DNA of 64,000 nt, from assembly GCF_002287175.1 (NCBI RefSeq), contig NZ_LMVM01000038.1, forward strand, positions 62,001-126,000. The letters run 5' to 3'. Both the position numbers and the translations under genes were made by a program. Shown here in pieces: positions 43,835 to 53,911 of this stretch (positions are counted from its first letter, which is position 1; each line of letters starts with the position of its first letter). Origin of the DNA: Methanobacterium bryantii (lineage in GTDB: Archaea; Methanobacteriota; Methanobacteria; Methanobacteriales; Methanobacteriaceae). The notes below the pieces were generated by a model, which was not told the DNA's origin, did not search any database, and saw only the letters and a program-made list of their open reading frames with translations.

Positions 43835-45271
43835 TTATGAATATTCCTCTTGAAGAGAATTATACCAGCCTTCAGGTGTTCCCCCATTTAGTTTGGGTAT
43901 TACATAACTTTTAAATAGAGTTCCAATTAAAACTTTGAACATGCTTCTGTGTTTAAACAGGTATTTTGGCCTTGTATAAAATTTAAGATATGCTTTGTTC
44001 AGTTTTCTTTCAACTAACTTTTTAGTTAGACCTAATTTTTCATAATTTACAACAGAATCCAGAACAGTATATTTGCTCCAATCTTCCGTATCAAGGAGTC
44101 CTTTTTGTTTTAATTCATAATATATAGGAGTTCCTGGAAATGGAGTCAGTATTGAAAATTGGCCGTAATCAGGATCAAGCTTTATTGAAAAATCAATAGT
44201 CTGGTCCATCTCTTGAGCTGTTTCACCGGGATAACCCAACATAAATGACCCCAAAACATTAATATCAACATTTTTCGCTGCTTTAATAGCATCCTCCGAT
44301 TGTTTTAATGTAATACCCTTTCCCATAAGGTCTAAAACACGCTGCGAACCTGATTCAATTCCACAGTACAATGTACTCATACCTGCACTTTTTAAACACT
44401 CTAAAAGCTCTTGATTTACTGTATCTACCCTTGAAGAAGTTACAAAGCTTATATCAAGGCCTCTATTTTTAATTTCATCAGCTACTGCCCTGGCCCTTCT
44501 TTTATTTAACATGAATATATCATCTAAAAATGCTATGTCCCTGACGCCGTATTTATAAACCAGTTCCTCCAGCTCATCAACAACATTTTCAGCGCTACGG
44601 CTCCTGAATTTTTTACCCATAATAAGCGATGAAGAACAGTAGTTACAATTAAAAACACAACCCCTACTTGTTATAATCCCTCCAGCCTGACTTTGAGAAG
44701 TTTTATACTCATTAAATGGTACAAGATGCCTTGCTGGAAAAGATAACCCATCAAGATTCTCTATTAATGGCCTTGGCGGTGTTGCATTGATTTTACCATT
44801 GTCACGGTAAACTATTCCTTTAACATTTTCAAAGTTATTAAACCCATTTTTTATGTACTCCTCAGCAACTTCAGTTAGGGTTTCCTCACCTTCACCTACA
44901 ACAACAACATCTAAACCATCCCCTGCTTTTAAAGTTCCCGAAGGCGTGAAAGTAGGATGAGAACCACCTATTACAGCCAAAGTATTTGGTAAGATCTCTT
45001 TAATGGCTTTAACATATTTTAAAGCATTTTTTATTGTAGCCGTGGTGGCGGTAACCCCCACAACCACAGGATCAATTTTCGATGCTAAACTGGCTATTTT
45101 TTCAAATCCCACCTGGTACAGGTCATCATCAAGTATCTTAACAGATAATGAAGCTTTTTCGAGTGCTGCCGCCAGGTACATGAGATTTAAAGGAGGAACT
45201 CTAAGACCCAATCCATTAGTTACGTGGCCCTTATCCATTGGATTTATAAGTAAAACTTCGGCGTCATTCAT
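43835..45271 (-). CDS. B12-binding radical SAM protein
   Basis: A 478-residue protein. Residues 1-140 form a cobalamin-binding Rossmann domain (LIGGSHPT-like GGSHPTF near 102, and VGEGEETLTEV), followed by the radical SAM core with C205, C209 and C212 (CxxxCxxC in SRGCVFNCNYC) and a C-terminal helical region with YLKFYTRPKYLF. Relatives methylate or form C-C bonds on unreactive carbons; the substrate is unknown. Its start overlaps the end of the SPASM gene upstream by 8 bp, implying a joint pathway. Confidence 0.87.
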   Translation of the reverse strand: MNDAEVLLINPMDKGHVTNGLGLRVPPLNLMYLAAALEKASLSVKILDDDLYQVGFEKIASLASKIDPVVVGVTATTATIKNALKYVKAIKEILPNTLAVIGGSHPTFTPSGTLKAGDGLDVVVVGEGEETLTEVAEEYIKNGFNNFENVKGIVYRDNGKINATPPRPLIENLDGLSFPARHLVPFNEYKTSQSQAGGIITSRGCVFNCNYCSSSLIMGKKFRSRSAENVVDELEELVYKYGVRDIAFLDDIFMLNKRRARAVADEIKNRGLDISFVTSSRVDTVNQELLECLKSAGMSTLYCGIESGSQRVLDLMGKGITLKQSEDAIKAAKNVDINVLGSFMLGYPGETAQEMDQTIDFSIKLDPDYGQFSILTPFPGTPIYYELKQKGLLDTEDWSKYTVLDSVVNYEKLGLTKKLVERKLNKAYLKFYTRPKYLFKHRSMFKVLIGTLFKSYVIPKLNGGTPEGWYNSLQEEYS

Positions 45272-46754
45272 GTTTTCTGGTCTCCATTTTCAATATCAAA
45301 TTTTCATGATGACTTTCATAAGCTCTTTCCATTGATATTCTGTCTTTAAGAGTTTCCCACTCTTTCTGATTATTTATACAACCAGGATCCGGGGCTAAAA
45401 TATCATCAAAATAATTGTATGCTCTTGCCCTGCAGCCCCCACAGATATGCCTGGAATTACATTCCCCACATTGCCCTTCAAGTATTTCTTTATCTCTGAG
45501 CTGATGCAGGACGTTATTATTCATCCATATATCTTCAAAATTGTCATTCATTAAATTGCCGAGTTTAACTTCTTCTTTATGAGGGAAAAATACACATGGG
45601 TAAATATCCCCATTGGGTTCGATACTCATATAAAATCGTCCTGCCCCACAGCCCCCTATAAATTCTGCAAGCTGCATAAGCGCAGGACTGGTATATTCAG
45701 GGTTATAAAAGTGGGTTGGTATCATGGCTGAATCTTTTGAAACCATTGACTCTGCCACAGGAGCATATTGAGGTGCTGTTGATAAAATTTGCATTTCACC
45801 ATTCTTATTTTCAACATAAGCTGTCTCAAGAAGTTCAGATCTATCCTTTGGGGAGAGGTCCATATCCACAATTTCAGTTCCATTTCCAGTGGGTATAAAA
45901 TTGTACAGCATAAACCAGTTTACACCTAAATCCCTTACAAAATCGATCATTTCCGGAATTTCATCAATATTATATTCAGTTACAGTTGTTGCCACCTCAA
46001 CAAAGATACCTGCATCCACAAAATTCTCCACAGCCAAAACTGCCCTTTCCCATGCACCATTAACTCTTCTAAATGAATCATGAGTCTTTGAACCTGTTCC
46101 ATCCAGACTTATCTGGATAAATTCCAGTCCGGCATCAATAAATTTCTGTGATTTCCCTTTATCTGCGAGAATATAACCATTGGTAGCCATAGCTGCACAC
46201 ATTCCACTATTTTCAGTGTGCTTTATAAAATCAAGAATATGAGGATGAATTGTTGGTTCGCCGCCAGAAAAAGCAATAGAAGTCACTCCAGATTTTGCCA
46301 TGCGGTCTAAACCATTGATAATATCTTTAGAGGACAGTTCATTTTCACCGCGCTTACCTGCGCTTTCATAACAATGAACACACCGCATATTACATGCTTT
46401 TGTAATATTCCAAACTATTTGAAATGGCGCTCCTGGAACAAAAGGTCTTTTAACGCCGAATAGCGCAATTCCTTTAAGTACGCTGGTAAGTCCCCTTATC
46501 CAGTATTCACTTTCCATAGCTTCTTTAAGTTCCTTTTCAGAAGTACCAAAACCAGTAGCACCCTTTTTAACGATGTAACCTATAAGTCTAGACATCAACT
46601 TACATTTATAGCAGGCATCATTTTCTTTTCCTAAATAAATCTTTAAAGCACTTTCCAATCTTATGGCTTCATCTTTTTCACAGTAAGTTAGAGTTCTCTG
46701 GAGTAAATATTTAGCTAATGGATTATCAGTAATCCTCTTAAAGGTCCCAATCAT
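45264..46754 (-). CDS. Radical SAM/SPASM domain protein
   Basis: A 496-residue protein. An N-terminal helical region of about 110 residues carries CYKCK (48-52); the radical SAM motif is C121, C125, C128 (CNMRCVHC), followed by SIAFSGGEPTIHPHI. A SPASM-like C-terminus has GCGAGRFYMSIEPNGDIYPC and CGECNSRHICGGCRARAY for extra iron-sulfur clusters. Such enzymes often modify peptides or cofactors. It overlaps the next radical SAM gene. The substrate is not evident. Confidence 0.87.
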   Translation of the reverse strand: MIGTFKRITDNPLAKYLLQRTLTYCEKDEAIRLESALKIYLGKENDACYKCKLMSRLIGYIVKKGATGFGTSEKELKEAMESEYWIRGLTSVLKGIALFGVKRPFVPGAPFQIVWNITKACNMRCVHCYESAGKRGENELSSKDIINGLDRMAKSGVTSIAFSGGEPTIHPHILDFIKHTENSGMCAAMATNGYILADKGKSQKFIDAGLEFIQISLDGTGSKTHDSFRRVNGAWERAVLAVENFVDAGIFVEVATTVTEYNIDEIPEMIDFVRDLGVNWFMLYNFIPTGNGTEIVDMDLSPKDRSELLETAYVENKNGEMQILSTAPQYAPVAESMVSKDSAMIPTHFYNPEYTSPALMQLAEFIGGCGAGRFYMSIEPNGDIYPCVFFPHKEEVKLGNLMNDNFEDIWMNNNVLHQLRDKEILEGQCGECNSRHICGGCRARAYNYFDDILAPDPGCINNQKEWETLKDRISMERAYESHHENLILKMETRKHE

Positions 46755-47190
46755 ATCTCCGATATTTAATTCATTTTCTTCAGATGGGCTCCTAATAATA
46801 CCCCCTTCCCATTACTCAAAATTAAAAATTAATCATCAACTAAATGTCTTAAATAGCTCAAACTCAAAGTTTAATATAATAATACATTTGGTTAAGATTG
46901 TTTATATAATTTTTTATGTGTTACCAAATACTCACCACAGAAATCATCTAATTGTGTCTATTAAATACATATTTAACCAAATTCAAAAAAAGATACATCT
47001 AACACAATTTTACATGATTTTAATCCATTAAAATATGTATTAAAATTAAAATATCTCTCACCAAAATTATTTTTATTATGATATGCAAACAATTTAATGA
47101 AGAAAATCAATTCATTTACAAATTGAAAATCTCTTAAATTACATGATTTAAACTTAATTTTGACTACCAAACCATTATGAGGTATTAACA
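46755..47190. other. 436-bp divergent spacer before radB
   Basis: AT-rich. A TTTATATAA at 46901-46909 is a good TATA box; read on the minus strand it is 145-155 bp before the SPASM gene, and on the plus strand about 290 bp before radB. A minus-strand frame at 46973-47245 is low-complexity and not credible. Confidence 0.35.
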
Positions 47191-47886
47191 GTGAATACAT
47201 TATCCGATATACAAAAAAACGGCAAAATAGCATTAGCGTGTCCAATAGACTCCATAATTGGGGGTGGCATTGAAAAAGGAAGCATTACCCAATTTTACGG
47301 CCCTCCCGGGTCTGGGAAAACTAATATAGCGCTGAAGATGCTTGTTCAATGCGCGAAAAATGGAAAAAAAGCAGTATTTATTGATACAGAGGGCGGACTT
47401 TCCATTGAAAGGATGAAACAGATTACTGGAGATCAATTTGATGATATAGCTGGAAACATAATAGTTCTTGAACCTACAACTTTTGAGGAACAGGATGAAG
47501 CAATAAAAAAGATAGAATACAGCCTAAAATCTGGAGAAAAAGATATAGACCTAATAATTCTAGATTCTGCAGTTGCACTATACAGGTTAAAAGATGGAGG
47601 CCAAACTGAGATCAATAGAGATCTTAGCAAACAAATGGGGCTTCTTTCAATGATTGCAAGGAAATATGATATTGCAGTAGTTGTAACAAATCATATATAT
47701 TCCATTTTCGATGAAGAAGGAATAATAGAGCCAGTAGGCGGAACTATTTTAAAATACTGGAGTAAAATTATAATTGAACTTGTAAAGGATGAAAAAGGAG
47801 AAAGGTTTGCCATACTGAAAAGGCATAGAAGCAAACCAGATGGACTTAAGGTTAAATTTGAAATTGTTAATAGTGGGTTAAGATAA
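47191..47886 (+). CDS. radB: DNA repair and recombination protein RadB
   Basis: A 231-residue RecA-fold paralog of RadA without the N-terminal HhH domain. Walker A GPPGSGKT at 37-44; Walker B region IDLIILDSAVALYRLKDGG; VVTNHIYSIFDEEGIIEPVG follows. It probably assists RadA filament formation. The start is GTG 47191 behind GAGGT. A decayed flavin reductase gene follows at once. Confidence 0.93.
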   Translation: MNTLSDIQKNGKIALACPIDSIIGGGIEKGSITQFYGPPGSGKTNIALKMLVQCAKNGKKAVFIDTEGGLSIERMKQITGDQFDDIAGNIIVLEPTTFEEQDEAIKKIEYSLKSGEKDIDLIILDSAVALYRLKDGGQTEINRDLSKQMGLLSMIARKYDIAVVVTNHIYSIFDEEGIIEPVGGTILKYWSKIIIELVKDEKGERFAILKRHRSKPDGLKVKFEIVNSGLR

Positions 47887-47896
47887 GGATGATATT

Positions 47897-48463
47897 ATGG
47901 CAAAAGTTAAAATGGAATTTTGCCTTTTCCCGTACCTATTTGTATTGCAGGCACGATGATAAATGGTAAGGTCAATTACACGATTTATAGATCATTTGGA
48001 CTTCTATCACCCTGCCTGAGATGTATATCTATATTGGCCCATAGGGATCACGCTATACAAATACCTGCATAAAAGAGAGCAGATATTTCAGCGCGAACAT
48101 ACCATCAGAGGAGCAAATGCAAAAACGGATTATGTAGGACTTTTTTAGGGCATAATACATATAAATCCCCCATATTTAATTCGTTTTTCGACCATGTAAA
48201 CAAGGCACCTATGATAAAAGAATGTCCTGTAAATCTGCTCTGTAAACTCGTTAAAACAGCAGATCTCCCAAGAGATATTTTTTGGAGAAGTACTTGAATC
48301 CTACGTGAATAAAAAATGTATAAACGATGGAATACTTAACTTTGAGAAGAGTAACCCTCCACTATTTACAATAAACAGGCCATGAAACGCTTCATACTGG
48401 AAACTATGAAATATTATCGGTGATGCATATAAAGAAGGAAAAACCATTCCAAAATCACGATAA
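47897..48463 (+). pseudogene. Decayed flavin reductase (flavoredoxin-like) gene
   Basis: Traces in shifting frames: MAKVKMEF..., MINGKVNYTIYRSFGLLSP, GHNTYKSPIFNSFFDHVNKA, PMIKECPVNLLCKLVKTADL and DAYKEGKTIPKSR. These match, in order, the flavin reductase-like (flavoredoxin) family found in methanogens, but stops and frameshifts break every frame. The ATG and ribosome site survive 11 bp behind radB. Probably an old inactivation. Confidence 0.75.
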
Positions 48464-48677
48464 ACAGCGCGTTGAAAGTGCCAAATAGCATTTTCTAAAT
48501 TTAATCAGATAGTTAATTGTACAGATATGTTCCTTATTCCAAATTAAGTTAATATTTATGAATATAGAAAACCTATAATTTTAAATAGGAGTTTTTAAAA
48601 ACGATAATGTATAATTTAAGAGTTCTTTTGAATTTATAAGTTTACATTTTATCATTTTAAATGTGTTGTGAGAATTT

Positions 48678-49835
48678 ATGATTTCACCGAAAAAATATGC
48701 AAGAGCTGCAAAAAGACTGCCGAAAGGCTTTAAAACGGTTAATGAGTTCTTTAACTACGTCTATCATGATGAAGAAATGATATGGATGGGTCAAAATACG
48801 AACCATCTCCACGAAGAAAATGATATCATGTATTCAATGCTTGATAGCGTTAAGAATAAAGATTACTGCAAATATCCCCCACCAGAAGGGTTCCCCGAGC
48901 TTAAAGATCTAATTCTTAAAGATTTAGATCTAACCAGTGGTCACGATATTTTTGTGTCTGCAGGAGGTACAGAATCACTTTACCTCTGTATGAACGACAT
49001 ACTGGAATCCACAGATAATGTTATAACCTGCGATCCAGGGTATCTTATCATAGATAACTTTGCAAGTAGATTTGCCGATCATGTGACTTCAATTCCAATA
49101 TACAACGAGGAATGCGGTTACAAAATGACCCCAGAACTCGTAAGGAAAAATATGGATGAGAATACAAAACTTGTATCTCTTATAGATCCTCTTAACCCAC
49201 TTGGAACATGTTACACCAAAGAAGAGATCAAAGAATTCGCAGATATGGCCATTGATAACGACCTGTATTTGCTCCATGATATAACATACCGAGATTTTGC
49301 AAGGGAACATCACCTGGCGGCAAAATATGCTCCAGAGCATACTATAACCACTTACAGTTTCTCTAAAATATATGGAATGGCAGGGTTACGTATAGGGGCT
49401 TTCATAAGCACTCCAGAGATTGTAACTTCTGCTAAAAGTATAGTTATAAATGACCTTGGAACAAATGTGGTTGCTCAAATGGGTGCTCTTGCGGCACTTA
49501 AATCCAAGTCAACATGGCTTGACCGTATTAGAGACACCACAAGAGGTAACCAAAAAATTATCAAAAAAGCTGTTGACAATGTTGAAGGCGCATTTTTACC
49601 TGTGTACCCTTCAGATGGAAACATGTTTGTAATTGACCTGTATGAAACAGGTGTTGAACCAATTGATGTCGCAGAATTTCTGCTTGAGAGAAAAATCTTT
49701 GCAAGAGAAGGTAATTACACAAGTAAATTATTTGGTCACAGGTATCTAAGAGTAAGTTTTTCAATACCTAGAGCCGGCGTTGAAAAATTTGCAGTCGATT
49801 TCCAGGATGCAATAGAAACTTTAAGACCCAAATAA
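48678..49835 (+). CDS. Class I/II PLP-dependent aminotransferase
   Basis: A 385-residue fold-type I aminotransferase. PLP lysine K230 in TYSFSKIYGMAGLRIG; N173-P174 in DPLNPLG; D201 and Y204 in HDITYRDF; the C-terminal arginine for the substrate carboxylate is in FGHRYLRVSFSIP. The unusual N-terminus HDEEMIWMGQNTNHLHEEND and the active-site loop do not tell me the substrate. It could be an aspartate, aromatic or specialised transaminase. No operon partner. Confidence 0.85.
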   Translation: MISPKKYARAAKRLPKGFKTVNEFFNYVYHDEEMIWMGQNTNHLHEENDIMYSMLDSVKNKDYCKYPPPEGFPELKDLILKDLDLTSGHDIFVSAGGTESLYLCMNDILESTDNVITCDPGYLIIDNFASRFADHVTSIPIYNEECGYKMTPELVRKNMDENTKLVSLIDPLNPLGTCYTKEEIKEFADMAIDNDLYLLHDITYRDFAREHHLAAKYAPEHTITTYSFSKIYGMAGLRIGAFISTPEIVTSAKSIVINDLGTNVVAQMGALAALKSKSTWLDRIRDTTRGNQKIIKKAVDNVEGAFLPVYPSDGNMFVIDLYETGVEPIDVAEFLLERKIFAREGNYTSKLFGHRYLRVSFSIPRAGVEKFAVDFQDAIETLRPK

Positions 49836-49921
49836 CTTTATTTTTTCTATTTTTTAATTAATTTTTTATTTTACTACGTGATGACTAATCCTACTTTTAA
49901 TTAAAAATAAATTTTAAGTCA

Positions 49922-51127
49922 TTATTTACTAAAAACTCCATCAAGCCACATCATAACCGCAGCATTCATCAAACTTAAATTTGTAATCTGGCAGTGCGAA
50001 TCTGCTCCTTCTTTTTCTGTAAACATACGAAGTGCTTTAGAACCTGAAACACCTTCATAAAACCGTTGGGTCTGAAAAATTGCTTCATCTCCCTCACCTT
50101 CACCCACAAGAGCAAGAGTAGGACATGTAATTTTATCTAAATCACTGACTATATTAAATTCTTTAATTTTATCTAAAGCTTCAGAAATGGTTTTTGTTCC
50201 ATAGCGCCTTGTAAAAGTTTCCACAGCCCATCTTATAAATGGATTTTCTGAAAATAGTTCTTCATAATCCTCTTCTTTTATCTTAGCTAGTTCTTCAATA
50301 TGTTCAAAACCTTCATAATAACGGCTGATGTCGATAACAGGCGAATCAACAACACATGCCTTAATCCGTTTTTCATATATCGCTGCTCTTGCTGCAAAAT
50401 AACCTCCAAGACTAAAACCTACCAGTGCAAGGCATTCTTCGTCAACATTCTCACGCAGAAGTGCATAATCAGCAGCAGCTTTTACAGGCACTTCATAATC
50501 TGGTCGAAATGGTTTTTCTGGGTACATATGGATAGGTCCAACCTGTCCTGGCCCCTCAAAAAGCAGTACATTGTAACCTCTAGCAACAGCTCCAGCACCC
50601 AGATAAAAATAGAGTTCTTCTGAGGTACCATCGAAACCACTCATAATAAGAAGTGTGGGCCTTTTTTTGAGATCATCTTCTGGCTTAATGAAATAACCCG
50701 GCAGTTTCATATCTTCAAATTGTATTTCAATTACCTCACACAGTGCCTCAAAAAATTTTGCAGCTTTCTGGAAGCATTCTTTACTTTTTTCCCAGTTTTC
50801 GCGGCGGGAAGGTTCGCTGAAGAACCCAAAATATTCTGCTGCACGATAGTACATGGATGCCCTTAAATAAGAATCACGAGCACTTATTATCTCATCCCTT
50901 TCCCTGAACACATCTGCTTCTTCTTCAATCATCCTTGCAGTTGCATTCCATTCATCTACCCAGCTTACCACATCCCCATCTCTTATTCTTTTTGCAGTTG
51001 AAAGACATTCTCCAATTGAAGCGCCACCATAATGATTTAGACCTATAGATCTCATTAACTGGAAGTCAAATCCATCATTTTCAAAAAAGTTCAATCTTAC
51101 GCTCATCTTTTTAACTTCTCCTGCCAT
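49922..51127 (-). CDS. Alpha/beta hydrolase (FrsA/pseudooxynicotine hydrolase-like)
   Basis: A 401-residue protein. A helical N-terminal part (1-130) precedes an alpha/beta hydrolase fold with nucleophile S239 in LVGFSLGGYFAARAA, oxyanion region MSGFDGTSEE, and the histidine in GADSHCQ near residue 380. The architecture resembles esterases of the DUF1100/FrsA or 2,6-dihydropseudooxynicotine hydrolase type. The substrate is unknown. ATG 51127; a second ATG seven codons later (MSVRLNF) is possible. Upstream lies a hairpin array. Confidence 0.83.
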   Translation of the reverse strand: MAGEVKKMSVRLNFFENDGFDFQLMRSIGLNHYGGASIGECLSTAKRIRDGDVVSWVDEWNATARMIEEEADVFRERDEIISARDSYLRASMYYRAAEYFGFFSEPSRRENWEKSKECFQKAAKFFEALCEVIEIQFEDMKLPGYFIKPEDDLKKRPTLLIMSGFDGTSEELYFYLGAGAVARGYNVLLFEGPGQVGPIHMYPEKPFRPDYEVPVKAAADYALLRENVDEECLALVGFSLGGYFAARAAIYEKRIKACVVDSPVIDISRYYEGFEHIEELAKIKEEDYEELFSENPFIRWAVETFTRRYGTKTISEALDKIKEFNIVSDLDKITCPTLALVGEGEGDEAIFQTQRFYEGVSGSKALRMFTEKEGADSHCQITNLSLMNAAVMMWLDGVFSK

Positions 51128-51135
51128 TATTTTAC

Positions 51136-51218
51136 CTCAAAAATCTCTGATTTTCGAGAGTTCGGAAAAACTGTCAAAATTTTTCAATTTTGATATATCA
51201 AAAACCTATGGTTTTGGA
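51136..51218. repeat. Hairpin array, three units
   Basis: CTCAAAAATC.../GATTTTCGAG (51136-51158), TGTCAAAATT.../AATTTTGATA (51172-51194) and TATCAAAAACC-TAT-GGTTTTGGA (51197-51218), starting 8 bp before the hydrolase ATG, so they lie in its leader. Confidence 0.75.
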
Positions 51219-51375
51219 ATACTACGTTTTCGCCCATTTTGTGTAAAAATCTATTTTTATAAATAATACTTAAATTATTAGTATTATTATTTATTTCTTA
51301 ATGAATTTAAGTTTTTATTGATATAAGCACAAAATCAAAGAATATTTACATATCTCAATTAAATAGAAGATCAAA

Positions 51376-52077
51376 ATGAAAGCACTGCTACTTAGAGTTG
51401 GGATCGATAAAGGGTGTGGAGGTGCATTATCACCTATCTTTGAGGATGGTTCCTTTGAATATATCCCAATACCAGAATCCGATTCTGAAACTCATGAAAC
51501 AAGGACATATCAAAATACACTAGGAATAAAAAACAAACCCTTGGCTGATTTTTTACCATTTAAAATTTGTCAAAGTAAAATACATTTTGATCCAGAATTT
51601 GAAACTTTCACATATGGAGATCCTTCAAAATCTAAAAGAAAATCCCTTCTTAAATTAGATAAAAATGATTTATTAGTATTTTATGTGGGACTTAGCCCAT
51701 ACCAAAACAATAAATACCCTAATGCACTTTATATCATTGGTTATTTTGTTATTAAAAAAGTCATAGATTTTAGTGAATTATCTAAAGAAGAAATTTCCAA
51801 ATTCTGCAATTTGTATTCTAATAACTCCCATATTAAATGCGATAATTTAAAGGGTTTGGTAATCGTTGAAGGAGATAAATATAGAAGCACATTACTTGAT
51901 AAAGCTATTCTTATCAGTAAACCTAAACAAAACAAAATAGGAAGACCTTACCATGCAGTCTCTCCAGAGATGGAAAAACTGCTTGGAATAAAAGGGTCAA
52001 TCCAGAGAAGTATTCCTCCACGAATGATTAGAGATTCTGAATGCATGGAAAATTTAAAAAAACTGCTTAAAATGTAA
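51376..52077 (+). CDS. Nmad3-like protein (nucleotide modification associated domain 3)
   Basis: A 233-residue protein whose start MKALLLRVGIDKGCGGALSP followed by IFEDGSFEYIPIPES, plus IHFDPEFETFTYGDP and LLVFYVGL, matches the layout of the Nmad3 family, described from genome context as linked to modified DNA bases. The activity is not established. No other DNA-modification gene is nearby. The end IQRSIPPRMIRDSECMENLK is basic. It converges with ABCE1 58 bp later. Confidence 0.7.
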   Translation: MKALLLRVGIDKGCGGALSPIFEDGSFEYIPIPESDSETHETRTYQNTLGIKNKPLADFLPFKICQSKIHFDPEFETFTYGDPSKSKRKSLLKLDKNDLLVFYVGLSPYQNNKYPNALYIIGYFVIKKVIDFSELSKEEISKFCNLYSNNSHIKCDNLKGLVIVEGDKYRSTLLDKAILISKPKQNKIGRPYHAVSPEMEKLLGIKGSIQRSIPPRMIRDSECMENLKKLLKM

Positions 52078-52135
52078 AATATTTGAATTTCTTTAGTTAA
52101 AAAATAAATAACTTTTAAAAGAAGCTAACTGGAAA

Positions 52136-53911
52136 TTAACTTTCCAGATAATAATATTCCCCTTTTTCCTTCTGTTCACGGTCAAGATAACTTCCAAATT
52201 TATTAACACGCGGACGTTTAGTTTCTTTATCCCTTCTAAAGGTTATTCCAACATCAGATAAAAATTTATTCATTGCAGAACGGAGATCCATTGGTGATGT
52301 GGCGTGGCCTTCAATTCCAGGTTCACCGTAAAATACCATTGCTCTATCAGATATGTAATCTATAAAGACTATATCGTGATCTACAATGATTGATGCTGCA
52401 TGACGGCTTTCAATTATTTTCTGTATGGCCCTTGCAGCCCTTAACCTCTGTTCAACATCTAAAAATGCGGTTGGTTCGTCGAAAAGGTAAATATCTGCAT
52501 CTTTTGCAAGTGTGGCTGCAACAGCAAGGCGCTGAAGTTCCCCTCCACTTAAATCCTTAACTGTTTTATCCATAATCTCATCAAGCATAAACGGCTTTAC
52601 AATTTCTGTCTTAAATATATTGGTCCCATAAGTAGGAGCTGTAGTCATTAAAAATTCCTGAACAGTTCCATCGAAGTCAGATACCAAATACTGAGGTTTA
52701 TACGCTATTGAAACCTTTTTCTTTATCTTTCCTTCATCAGGCTTGGTCACTGCCGCAAGTATTTTTGCAAAGGTTGTCTTACCAATACCGTTTGGACCAA
52801 ATGCAGTGATAATTTCATTATGTTGAATTTCCCCTTCTTCAGTTTCAATTGAAAATCCATCATAAGATTTTTTAAGTGAAGTATATTCTGCAAGGGTCTC
52901 ACCTTCAATTATTTCAGCTGGAGGCCTTACCTCAAAGATTATTGGCTGTCTTCTAATCCTCACATTTTCCTCTTTTAAAAATCCGCCAATGTAAGCATTA
53001 ATTCCAACCCTAACTCCCCTCATCTGTGCTACTACACCATACGCTCCAGGGTGGCCATATAATATGTGTACATAGTCAGACATAGCATCGAGTGCAGCTA
53101 AATCATGTTCTATAACCATTACCGATTTTCCTTCTTCTGCAAGATCCCTTATGACTTTTACTGCATTTAATCTCTGTTTAACATCCAGCCAGGATGTTGG
53201 TTCGTCAAAATAATAAAAATCCGCATCTTTTAAGGCTGCTGCTGCTATTGCTATTCTTTGAAGTTCCCCACCACTGAGCTTGGAAATATCTCTGTCCAAT
53301 ATCTGATCTATTTCAAGGGTTTTAGATACTTCATCCAATTTGTTTCTTTCATCAACATGATTAAGAAGACTTCCAACTTTTCCTTTTACCACTTTCGGCA
53401 GCATATCCACCATTTGAGGTTTATGAGAAGTTTTTACGTTTCCTTCAGACAATTTCTTAAAATAAGATTGGAGCTGTGAACCTTTGAAGTAATTTATTAT
53501 TTCTTCCCATTCAGGTTCTGCTTCATAGTCTCCCAAATTCGGTTTTAATTCTCCAGAAAGTATTTTTATAATTGTTGATTTCCCTATACCGTTTGGACCT
53601 AAAATCCCTACCACAGACCCTTCTTTTATGTTGGGAAGTCCAAATAATTCAAACTGGTTCTGACCGTATCTGTGTATCGGTTCTTCCAAAGCTTCAGGAA
53701 GATTTATAATATTTACTGCACCTAAATAGCACCTTTTTGTACATATTCCACATCCCTGGCATAATTCCTCTGAAAATACTGCTTTTTTAGTTTTAGGATC
53801 AATAGTTATGGTGTCTTCTTCCATTCTGACCCCTGGACAGTACTCAATACATACATAGTTGCATTTTTTAGGCTGACATCGATCATGATCTAATATTGCA
53901 ATTCTTGTCAA
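52136..53911 (-). CDS. Ribosome recycling ATPase ABCE1 (Rli1)
   Basis: A 591-residue ABCE1, which splits ribosomes after termination together with aPelota/aRF1. An N-terminal iron-sulfur domain has C12, C17, C21, C25 and C51, C54, C57, C61. Twin ATPase halves show Walker A GPNGIGKST (105-113) and GPNGIGKTT (about 374-382), with LSGGELQR signatures in both and a hinge. Full length; no defects. The adjacent histone gene is transcribed separately. Confidence 0.96.
   Translation of the reverse strand: MTRIAILDHDRCQPKKCNYVCIEYCPGVRMEEDTITIDPKTKKAVFSEELCQGCGICTKRCYLGAVNIINLPEALEEPIHRYGQNQFELFGLPNIKEGSVVGILGPNGIGKSTIIKILSGELKPNLGDYEAEPEWEEIINYFKGSQLQSYFKKLSEGNVKTSHKPQMVDMLPKVVKGKVGSLLNHVDERNKLDEVSKTLEIDQILDRDISKLSGGELQRIAIAAAALKDADFYYFDEPTSWLDVKQRLNAVKVIRDLAEEGKSVMVIEHDLAALDAMSDYVHILYGHPGAYGVVAQMRGVRVGINAYIGGFLKEENVRIRRQPIIFEVRPPAEIIEGETLAEYTSLKKSYDGFSIETEEGEIQHNEIITAFGPNGIGKTTFAKILAAVTKPDEGKIKKKVSIAYKPQYLVSDFDGTVQEFLMTTAPTYGTNIFKTEIVKPFMLDEIMDKTVKDLSGGELQRLAVAATLAKDADIYLFDEPTAFLDVEQRLRAARAIQKIIESRHAASIIVDHDIVFIDYISDRAMVFYGEPGIEGHATSPMDLRSAMNKFLSDVGITFRRDKETKRPRVNKFGSYLDREQKEKGEYYYLES

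Noticed and set aside
45264..46754. Tetraether lipid synthase (Tes)
   Set aside because: The N-terminal zinc-ribbon-like segment expected for Tes is not present, and the C-terminus is of SPASM type.
46973..47245. 90-residue minus-strand frame before radB
   Set aside because: Composition (Phe, Asn, Tyr, Lys) is that of translated AT-rich DNA, and it overlaps the radB start.
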